A stretch of 64,000 bases of DNA, from positions 8,866,001 through 8,930,000 of the forward strand of contig CAJFCV020000001.1 in the NCBI GenBank assembly GCA_904066235.2. The letters are read 5' to 3'. The DNA comes from Bursaphelenchus xylophilus. Taxonomy: Eukaryota > Nematoda > Chromadorea > Rhabditida > Aphelenchoididae. The notes under the pieces were generated by a model. That model did not search any database, was not told the origin of the DNA, and worked only from the letters and a program-made list of their open reading frames with translations. The translations under genes were made by a program, and so were the position numbers. Of the stretch, positions 36,799 through 47,000 are shown piece by piece (the stretch's first letter is position 1; each line of letters begins with the position of its first letter).

Positions 36799-39700
36799 CT
36801 AACGGGGTTTGTAGTCCTTTCCAGTCTTCTGCTTGTATTCTTTTTTCAGCTCCAGAAGCTTAGCGATCGCTGCCTTGGTGGCATCCTATAAGAATTTAAT
36901 ATTACAAATCAGGGCTCATTCAGATTTCTGAAAACATCGCCTTACACTTTTAGCGTCTTTTCCTTTGAGTTCTCTCACAAGTTTTCCTTGTTCTTCCACT
37001 TGGGCATAAAGCTCATCCTCAGCATTATTACCGGCAGAAGGGGCAGCTGCCGGAGTTGGAACTGGTGCTTGTCCGGGTTTATATTCTTGGCCTGTGGCTT
37101 CTTTGTATTGCTTCTTCAACTCGAGTAGCTTTGCAATCGCATCTTTAGTGGCTTGCTGAAACCTCACTTAATAAACAGTATGGATGATATGCAAAATCAA
37201 ATTTGCAAGGCCACACTCACACTCTTAGCATCCTTTCCTTTGAGCTCCCTAACCAGATTTCCTTGTGCTTCAATTTGTCCATACACATCGCCGGAACTTG
37301 CAGAAGACGTTTGAGTTGGAGCTGACTCAGCTGGTTTTGGTGCTTGACCTGGCTTGTATTCTTGGCCAGTGGCGGCTTTGTATTTCTTCTTGAGATCAAG
37401 CAATGTTGCAATTGCATCCTTGGTCTCTTGCTACAAACCATATAATCAAAAACCGACAACCGTTCATGCTTACACTTTTGGCATCTTTCCCCTTCAGTTC
37501 TCTAACTAAATTTCCTTGTTTTTCAATCTGTTCATACAAATCATTTCCAGCCGAAGACGACCCAGTTACCACGGAAGTTGTGGCCGCTGATTGAGGAGCT
37601 TGGCCAGGTTTATATTCCTGCCCAGTGGTTTCCTTGTATTGCTTCTTCAACTCCAAAAGTCTTGCAATCGCATCTTTAGCTGGTTGCTACAGAAAGTATT
37701 TTCATTTTAAGACTTTAAAATGAAACAGAAACATTATAACCTTATTAGCAACCACATCAACACCGTTCAACTTACTCCTTTGGGATCTTTGGCTTTGAGA
37801 TCTCGGACTAAATTTCCTTGTCTTTCTATTTCAGAATACAGAGAAGAGGCATCTCCATTATCCGCCTTCGCTGGGGCTTTCTGACTTGAACTGTCCGGAG
37901 TTGTTGATGGCTTCGTTCCATCTGGAATCAAGATGAGGGTTGGACCTTGTTTTGTCTTGGCATCGTAGGCTTGATCCACAATATAATAGCCCTTTCTTTG
38001 GAACTGGATGATATCGCCTTTGGCAAGCTTGGAAACTGGGGGTTCAGCGAGGAACGTCTCGGTTTTCTAGAAGCAAGGTGTAAATTTTTTATTAGAAATT
38101 TTAAAAAAAGGACTATAAAGACTTACAACAGAGTTCTTATCAACAAATTGTTTCCAATCCTCGTCTTTTCCGATGATCGGCTTTGTGATAACATCGGAAT
38201 AAACCAATGTCTTTACCGGAATATTCGCCTCCTTGCTCTGCTCAGCCAGCCAAGTGACCTTCAACGTCTTCTTATAATTGGTGTTCTCCAAATCCAATTC
38301 GGCTTCGATCTCTTTTCCCACCGAAAGAATCTTCAGATTTCCCCAGTTTACGAATGTTACCGTATCCCCGGACTTGATCTGATCAACATCAGCTTGTTCA
38401 AGGAATACTGTAGGGCCGTACCACACATCTTTTTGTCCAATAGCAGCGTCTTTTGGATGCAAATTGACCGGTTTCTTCTCGAGATTTGCTTGACCTTTCA
38501 CATTGACCTTCACCAACGGCTTCGTTGTGTCCATGGCCGTATATCTGGGGGCAACTGGGTCAATTACTTTCTTGTTGAAAGCCCAGATCTTATCCCATTC
38601 CATCGTCACCACTGACCGACTCCCTCCTTGAGCCAAGATAAATTGTTTCAAACCCTCGACGGTCAATCCTCTACGAATAATTCCACGAACCGTCGGAAGG
38701 CGAGGATCATCCCTAAAAACAATTAAAAAAAGAATGATTTACTTACCATCCATCAACAATCTTCTCATCAACCAACCAAGTCAACTTTCTTTTGGACATC
38801 ACAGTATGCGTCATGTTGAGACGGGCATAAGACCATATCTCGGGAATCCGTAACCCCAGGGCATTTCCAATGAATCGGAACTGATCATCTCGATCATGAT
38901 ATTCGGTGGTTCTTAGGGAATGAGTAACTCCATCCAAGGCGTCGATGATTGGGCAAGCAAAGTCATATGTTGGGTACACCCTAAAAAAGAATCATATGGA
39001 TGAAAAGTTTCATTTTTAAGAACGTCTTAGACCTTCTTAGGCATTAATTTTATAAAAATATTTAAAACAAAATTAGGATACACATTTTTCTTACTTGTAT
39101 TTGTCCCCTGTTCTAACGTGAGGCTCATTCTTGCATCGATAAATAGTCGGATCTCTAAGAGCTCCATTATTACTCTTCATGTCTATCTTAATTCTAACAC
39201 AACATTGTTGACCTCTTTCGGATCCCTTCTTCATTTCCTCCCACAGCTCAAGATTCTTTTCAACAGCTACAAAATTAATCCTTGCAGCAACAGTAACTTA
39301 CAATTGTGCCAATTCTTGCTTTCAACCCTCTCCTCTCGCTCCTTTCTCATCGTTTCCATATCAGTATCATCCACATAAGCCTTTCCTTCCTTGAGTAACT
39401 TCTCACAATACTCCAACATTTTGTCAAACCAGTCAGAACTATGGGTCCAGATGTCAGGCTTAATCCCAAGAAGTTTCAAATCCTCTTTGATTACCTAAAC
39501 ATCCAGAATAATACTCTTAAAATCCCTTACCTCTTCAAAGTGGGCATTTTCCTTTGCTGGATTAGTATCATCAAAACGCATAACAAGCTTGCCGTTATAG
39601 ATTTGTTGGTAATGCTGATTGAGGAGTGCCGCCTTGGCATGACCAATGTGAAGATAACTAAAAAATTCTGTTTTAAATGTAAGCAAAAGGTAGGAGATGC

Positions 39701-40457
39701 AGAAACCGAAACAAACATACCCCGAAGCTTCCGGTGGGAATCTGACTACCACCTTTCCCATTTCAGCATTTGGCAGATCCACAAATTTTCCTTCATCCTT
39801 CACTTTATCCTTAGGCTTTCCTACTGGAGGTGCGGATTCATATTTTCCAACAGCTAAATGGGCAGAATGGAATCTTTTATCCGTCTTCATTGACTCGAAG
39901 AACTTCTCAAAACTCTTCTGCAACTGAAACGAATTGGAAGAATTAACAAGGCCTCCCAAAATTTCAATAGCTTCTAAACCTTCAAACTTACTTCTTTTTG
40001 GTTTTCCAAGATCGCCCAGAAAATAAGATCAGCCAAAGTCTCGCGGCCTAAAACAACGTGGCCGGTCGCCTTCACATTGTCGCCAACCAAACGCACAAGA
40101 TCATCGGTGTTGACTAAACCGCGAGTAAAATCCTCGAAGATCCCAAGGATATTTTCAATGGTTGCCTGCTCCACAAATTCCTTCCCGAGCAATTGTTTCG
40201 CATTGGAAGAGTTGGAAGCCAAAAATCTAGCAATTTGAACATCGTTCGAATAGGTACATCCATCGCTAAAAAGAAGAAAAAGGTTTTATTTACACCTAAA
40301 TCCAATAAAACAAATAATAAAAACACTACACAAAGAGTTCATTCCTGTCCGAGTTGACATCAATAATCTTTCCATCAAACGACCATCCATTCAGCGAGGC
40401 CGTGAGAAGAGAGCCGTAAATAGGCGAGGACTTAGTCGATTTTAAGGAAACAGACAT
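36799..40457 (-). CDS. ears-1: Cytoplasmic glutamyl-tRNA synthetase with four C-terminal WHEP repeats
   Basis: Thirteen minus-strand exons join in phase to 975 residues: 40457-40330, 40265-39992, 39923-39721, 39657-39531, 39494-39302, 39266-39095, 38980-38747, 38712-38127, 38066-37776, 37686-37474, 37430-37221, 37155-36946 and 36885-36799. Residues 1-~180 are a GST-C-like N-terminal domain. The class I catalytic core follows with [12 protein letters not shown] (HIGH motif, ~204) and VMSKRKL (KMSKS equivalent, ~430), then the anticodon-binding beta-barrels. Residues ~715-975 hold four WHEP helix-hairpins (for example [19 protein letters not shown] and [20 protein letters not shown]) joined by Pro/Ala/Ser linkers. 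The enzyme charges tRNA-Glu in the cytosol. There is no prolyl half, unlike the fused EPRS of insects and vertebrates. ATG follows TGTTTTAG by 7 bases, a likely trans-splice acceptor. Confidence 0.95.
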
Positions 40458-40686
40458 GGTTTACCTAAAACATACAATAGAAAAAGTATTAACACAGAGA
40501 ATGATTCAAAAAGCGGATAAAAAACAACTTCCAGGACAAATTGCATCATCCTAGGCCTAGGATTAATTCTTCAATAAAAATTATTTTTTGAGGATTAAAA
40601 GAAACGAAATGTCACAATTGACTGTGTTGCGAAGTGCCATCTTTTTGTTACGTAAGAAATATTCAAAATAAAAGTGGATGATGATA

Positions 40687-40877
40687 CTCCCTTCCGGAAA
40701 GACACCGGACTGAAATCGGCCACACGCACTGTGAGAAAGCAAAGGTTTTCTTTGCACTGTGCAATTTTTTTCTTTATGCACCGTACAATAGGTTTTTTTG
40801 GCTGTCGCTCGGACCCTGACTTTTTTCGCACAGTGCAAACGCCAAAAATCAGTCCAGCGACTTTCCAGGAAGACTCG
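40687..40877. mobile_element. TA-flanked MITE related to the CTAGTCG family, 191 bp
   Basis: CTCCCTTCCGGAAAGACACC at the left is mirrored imperfectly by CTTTCCAGGAAGACTCG at the right. TA flanks it (40685-40686, 40878-40879). Interior TTTGCACTGTGCAATTTT and CGCACAGTGCAAACG match the interior motif of the elements at 33820 and 36123. It lies between the ears-1 start and the kinase stop. Confidence 0.75.
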
Positions 40878-40922
40878 TATTAACTACACCGAAAAAAATG
40901 GAAACGTGTTTATTCGGGTATA

Positions 40923-43775
40923 TCAACTTTTGTTTGACATTCGTTTCACTGGTGGAGTATTTGCCATCGATTTCCTATGCTTTCCTTTGCCAATCCTTCC
41001 TTTCGGTGCTGGTGTTGATTTTACTTTCTCTTCTTCGGATCCCTGAGTAACTTTTTCCTCTGTGACTTCACATGTGACTGTGACCTGGTTCCTCTTTTTG
41101 AGCGATGATTTCCTTTGCAACTTCTTCTTGTTGCTATGCTGATCGTCCGTGGGAGTTGGGCTCTCCACAAATCTCTTAAGCTTGACGTCGTATTCAATGT
41201 TTGTAGTTATGGGAGGAGCGCCATCGGCAGTATCTTCGGCTGTTTCACAGAGAAAGGCGGGCTCTTCGTTCCCCGTGGCACAGACATCAGGAATGTTATT
41301 CACGGTTAGCTGCAATCAAAAAGTAATACAACTTTGAACCTCAATGTTTCAATTACCAATTTCACTGTCTCATACCTTATCCAAGACTGGAGCTGGGTAT
41401 TTAATGCTGATCTGGATAAACAGTCGAGTTATATTATGGAAGTCCAGCCTCTTTGTCGGATCCCTGTGCCAAAGCCCTTCATTGACCATTTTTCTGACCT
41501 CATCTGGAGCTGTGGAAGGGAAGTCAATCATCTGGTTACGTCGGATATGAGTGGCAATCCGCTTGTTCTCCCAATCAGGCCAGGGCTTTTGGCCATGGCT
41601 GAAGATCTCAAACAGAAGCACACCATATGCCCTGAAATATACATTGTTCCCTGTACCAATTTTAAAAATGTTATTATAACAAAGGCTACAAAGCTTCAAG
41701 CCAACTCACCAGACATCAGAAGCTTTGGAGAATTGTGGTTTATCGGTCAGCGTTTCTGGTGCCATCCATCGCAGTGGAATCGGCATATTTTTCAGATTTT
41801 CTCCAGCCAGATCACTAACAATTTTGCTAAGACCAAAGTCCCCAATCTTGACTACTCCAGTTTTGCTGATCAAACAATTCCGAGCGGCCAAGTCTCGGTG
41901 AACAACGTCTCTGAAAAAGCCATATCATTAAGTTTAAACGAATGCATAAAAAAGGTTTAGAATTGTCTTAAATTTACTTAGAATGCAGATGATTCATTCC
42001 CCCAGCAGTTTCGGCCGCGAACTTGATTCTCTCTCCGGTAGTTATTGCTGCGCCTTCTCTTGTCAAATGCCTCAATAAAGAGCCTCCAGGACACAATTCC
42101 ATCACAATCATGACAGGCGTTTGGTCGCAACAAATCCCGTAAAACTAAAATGTTAAATGTTAAACGCAATATGTATATCATAAAACGACAAAAACACTTT
42201 CAAATTTACCTTCACAATGTTCGGATGGTTGATCGATCTCATCAACTTGGCCTCTGCAATCATGTTGTTGGCTTCCCCGACTTGGATTGGGGCTTCATCG
42301 GCAGCTAAATTAAATTTTAATCATCAATTTAAATTACTTGCTGTTGATAGTGTGGCATATCTTGACTGCGCAAACTCTCTTCTCTCTGTAAAGTCCCTTA
42401 TGGATGTCGCAAAAGTTTCCGCTCCCTGTAACCAGCGGGTCAGAAATCATTCAGAAAGTTACAGTAATCGAAAAATAAAGGTTACTGCAGGCTAGACATG
42501 GCTCTCGGGCCGGCCCGGGCCGAAAATCGCGGCCCGGCCCGCGGGCCGGAAGAGGTCGGCCCGGCCCGTTTCAATTTTTCTTCGGCCCGGCCCGGCCCAG
42601 CCCGCGGCCCGGGCCGGCCCGGGCCGGCCCGAAAATTAAGGAAAAGTAAAAAACCTTCCTACGTTATTAGAAAAGACATATTTTTCTTTATTCAAGCAAC
42701 TAACAATCAATTTTTAAAGCAAAAAATTACCAACCATCGCATTGCCTTGTTAAAATTAATCAAAAATTACCGAGGTACTTTTTCAGACTATTAAAAATTG
42801 CCCCAAGATGAATTTTATAGATTCAGTAAAGGTGGAACCTATTTTATCAAATTTTTCGTCAGATTTCCAACTTTCAGATGATAGTGTTACTTCAGACGAC
42901 TTACTAATTGTGTTTAGAAAGATGTCGATTACGTTTATTTTGGGTAGTTGCTCAAACGATTACTACAAACACTGATACACTTTACTTCTTAATAGATCTT
43001 ACTAGTAAAATTACTTATTATTAATGATTTTTGAATACTTCCCTGCTTTATTTTTATAAAATTATACTTACTGTATGAAAAATAGACCCCATTCTTGGCT
43101 TTGCGTTTTAATTTTATTGGCAACCCAACTTTTCGCTTTGAAATTCAAAACTTTAATTTTGCCGGGCCGGCCCGGGCCGAAAATTGCGGCCCGGCCCGCG
43201 GGCCGGAACAGGTCGGCCCGGCCCGGCCCGTTTCAATTTTGCTTTGGCCCGGCCCGGCAGCCAAGTCTACTGCAGGCCTTACCTAACAGCTTTTTGTCAA
43301 ATTTGATATCTTTTCGCTTCAAAAGGAATCTCGGTTTCTGTACCGGATTGACCAATCTAACTCCCATTTCATCGTCAACAGGCAAGTCATTCTTTTTGAA
43401 GAACTCGATGAGCTCCGTAATTGTCTTGAACTGATTCTTCTTTTTTGATGCCAATAACCACAAGTTGTTCTCGATATTTATTGGCAAGTGGTACAATTTC
43501 TTGCCCGTTTTGACTACCAGCTTGAAATTGTTTCCCTTCTTAGTCTCCGACAGTCGTACCACAAAATCGCCTTTCTGCTTCAGGAGCTCCTGCCGTAATG
43601 TTGTTAGGGACAAAGCAGGTGGACTTACCTCAGACTGAGTCTCTGGCAGTAGGCCTACGTACCAGCCCTCCTGATCCAGCTGTGCAGGAAGGTCTTTCAA
43701 AGTATTCGCAGCTTTGATTTCACTCATGCCAAGAAGCGGCCGATAATTGGAGGTAGCAGAATGATAAATGAGCAT
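40923..43775 (-). CDS. SH2-domain non-receptor tyrosine kinase (Fer-like, nematode expanded type)
   Basis: Minus-strand exons 43775-43629, 43589-43283, 42425-42342, 42304-42210, 42144-41978, 41910-41710, 41631-41376 and 41309-40923 join in phase to 547 residues. The SH2 domain (~35-125) has GWYVGLLPE and GDFVVRLSE. The kinase domain (~150-410) has a modified glycine loop GSGNFCDI, the lysine in CAVKIC, the alpha-C Glu in AEAKLM, HRDLAARN, DFGLSK and LRWMAPETL. The C-terminal ~120 residues form a Lys-rich basic tail. Such kinases phosphorylate tyrosines downstream of SH2-bound partners; in worms many are sperm-expressed. The activation loop lacks any tyrosine. The 39-nt segment 43590-43628 is treated as an intron because its removal restores a standard SH2 spacing. 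Intron 3 starts with GCAAGT (GC-AG type). Intron 2 carries a hAT element. Confidence 0.88.
42493..43269. mobile_element. Non-autonomous hAT element with 8-bp target duplication, 777 bp
   Basis: The ends TAGACATGGCT and AGCCAAGTCTA are imperfect inverted repeats, and CTGCAGGC is repeated exactly on both sides (42485-42492 and 43270-43277), the 8-bp duplication expected for hAT insertion. Inside each end is a ~100-bp block of GGCCCGGCCCG repeats in the same orientation, enclosing an AT-rich ~500-bp core without a transposase. It sits five bases inside the kinase intron from the 5' splice site. Without the element and one duplication copy, the 857-bp intron would be about 72 bp. Confidence 0.88.
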
Positions 43776-44062
43776 GAAGAAACCCCCGATTCAAATTCGC
43801 TTCATGTCTTTATGAAAAATTTTGTATAAAATGAAAAAAAAACATGGAAAGAAATTTTTTTTTCAAAAAAAATGATTTTCCGGAAGGCTTTCAATACGGT
43901 AGGCCCAAATCAAAGTTTACTATACAATTAATAGCTTACTGTAAGATATCCATAAAATATCCGGAAGTACTCAAAGCTTTCTTTCCCGCTGTTATAAAGT
44001 TTCAAATTTCATTAAAACAATCAACAATTTATCAGCTATGAAACAAGTAACAACAAAGTGAT

Positions 44063-47000
44063 TCATAACAATTTTTGAAAACTTTCGATACTCTCCTTTT
44101 CGAATTCAAATATATCCGGCTCAGAAAACGTGTTTTGGGTGACCTCCTCGAAGACTCGTTGCTCTAATGAGGTGGGCATAACCATCAAAGAATCGTCGAA
44201 CTGTACCGATGATCTTTCCTGGACAAAGGAAGGAATATGTGGATACTTTGACGCTATCAGAGTGTATGTAACTCGGGGAAACAGTACAAAATTAATCTTT
44301 GGCAAAAGATGAGAGTAGATGATAATATCTGATGCCTAAAACAACGTGATTAGTATCTTATAGGAACTTTTATTTTACCGTTTGTCTTACTGCTCTTTGT
44401 TCATCTTGAAGGAAGACGGCCAGAACTTGAACAGCTTTCTCTTCATTTATTTCGATGAGTTCCTTTAGCTTTTGAAGGGAAATCTGTACCAATGAGGGCT
44501 TTAAAAGTATCTTCTCCAGGTCATTCCATCCATCCTTCCCTTCTTTTACCTGTGCACAAAGCTTATTCAAAATGAGTTCGTCACTGAAATTTAATTAATA
44601 TATCGTATGTCCTTACCCTGAACACTTATTTTGCACGGTGTTACCGTCACTATATTCTCCACTCTCTTGGTGCTTCCGTTGAATGATGCTTTTAGCCAGC
44701 TGATCTGGGAAATCAGCAACATCATCGACCCCATCGTGTAACAGTTCAGTTAAAATCTCCGTAGAAGCTAGACATCGCGACATTTTTCCAGACCTTAGGC
44801 ATCTAATAACTGTCTCCAAACAAACTGAACGTCCACCTCTCTTGAGCTCCAAATACACAGAAAGGATATAATAGACGATAAGATCGGGTCTGAAAAACAT
44901 CGTGATCCCTAAATTAAAAATTTACAATTCTTTCTTTTCAAGAAGGTCATCAAAGGCCACAGTGATCGTTTTCAGTAGCGTTTCCAGTTTCGGGGTGGCG
45001 TCAGCTTCATTTACAATATAATGAATCTGCAATTATCGTAGACAAAATAAACCGAATCTATTTCTTACAATCTGACATAACGATGTAATCCATCCAAAAG
45101 GCAGCCCGTGAATGTCATCCAACATTATCAAATATTCATGGGTCATCAATTCAGCCAGGGAATCCACTTGAAATAGACATCGGATCGCTTTAACGGCAAA
45201 AGTTCTCGTGTGGTCTGAGTGGGAAGTGAAAGCAATATAATGTAGTGGATAAATAAAGGACTTCAGACAAAATTTGTCAGTCGCTGATAACTTTGTCGGC
45301 TTGATATGGCATAAGAAAGCAGACACTGCGGTCGCACGATCGACAGATTGCTGATTCGAGGGTTCAAATTTGTTTAGGATCTCCAGAAACAAGGAATAAA
45401 GTGATTGATAACTGAAAAAGAATGATGGAGGCGGCAACCCTCCACTTACGTTGTAAAAAATTCGAATGCCGACATCCCCGTTCCTAATTTATTCAGATTC
45501 TGAGGACCAAATATCCGGAGTGTAATCGCTGAGAATAACTGCGAATAGGCGTTCCTAAGGTTCCACGACGAAGATGGTAATCGATCAATGCTCAACCTCA
45601 AGGCGTCTTCAATGTAATCATTAATCTGAACCTTGAATATCCTATTACTTATGATGGCCTTCAAGACATTAGCGCAGTGAACCCTAAATACCGATTACAT
45701 TCAGTACTCCTCTGTATGATATTACTGTAATTATAATTAATTAAACCCACTCGATTGCCGTGCTTTTCCCCTCATTTCGAAGCAATTGCCGCATCGTTCT
45801 CCCCAACGATTCATTTTTATCAAACTTGCCCTCAGGCTGGAAAGCGGCAAGAATGGCTGTAACCAGATGCGGAAGACCGGCGCTTCTTCTGGTGGAGACA
45901 AGACGATGAATCCCTGGAATCACAGCATGAATCACAAGGCTAGATCAATTATATAGCCATTCTTATTCAACCTTTGTTCTCCAACGAAAATGCAAACTCC
46001 ATTTATTTTAATCGCAGCTACAGTATTCGTGGGATACTGTGATTTGGAAGATGTGAATACGAGTGTGTTATATAAGACGGTCGACTTTGGAAAATGCCAT
46101 GAGACGTGTGATGGAGATCTGCCCAATATGATTTTTTCTCTTTTGGAGTTTTACAATACCTACTCCAAGATGATAAAGATCTGCCAGTGAGTACCAAAAG
46201 CATTTTGCATTAGTCGTATAACATGTTTAGACAACTCAAACCCGCCAGTGAATGTGTTAAGACCTCCAATTGCCCGTTTGCCAGCCGATTTTTGCTTTTA
46301 TACGGAGGGTTTTATGACCTATGCAATGGGAAAAAGTGGAATTATTTCATCAATAACGAAGGCTGCTTAAGGACATATTTGGATGAAACCCTTCAAGGTA
46401 ATTGTTCTAATAAACAACTGAACAGATTATTTTAGCCACAGAAAACGAATGCCGTTTAACCCAGGAGATTGAAAGGTTTTCCCATGATCCTATCGTAGTC
46501 AGTCAAGTCCCCAAGGGCCAGCCTGCTGCTTTAACTGTGCTTGGAAGAACCGGTCCTTTGTGCAGGTGAGCAACTATGCTATGGCCAACCTATTTCCAGT
46601 TCTATGATCTGTTTCATCCCAACATTCCGGCGATTAATGGACGAGAAATGCCCTGGAGCGGGCAGTGTTGTAACTGCCGCGATGGTACGCCCCTTTTATC
46701 AGGGACTTCACATCGTCAACAGGATGGGACCAGCTATAACTGGAATGATCAAGGTCTCAACGCCCCCGCAATGCTATCCACTTGGAAATAAGACCGTCTT
46801 GCATATGATGAAACGGCAAGATTAAATTTTTCATTTCAATTTAAATTTAAGTGACACAGGCACAAAACTAATAAAACAAACGGTCTTAAAACCCACCTTT
46901 TCCAGAATCTAGAGTCTCCAAAATGTCATCAAGCCATTTGTCAGGGTTAAGTTGATGTCCATCTTCTGTGAATTGTCGCTTCATCCGCTGGCATACACGT

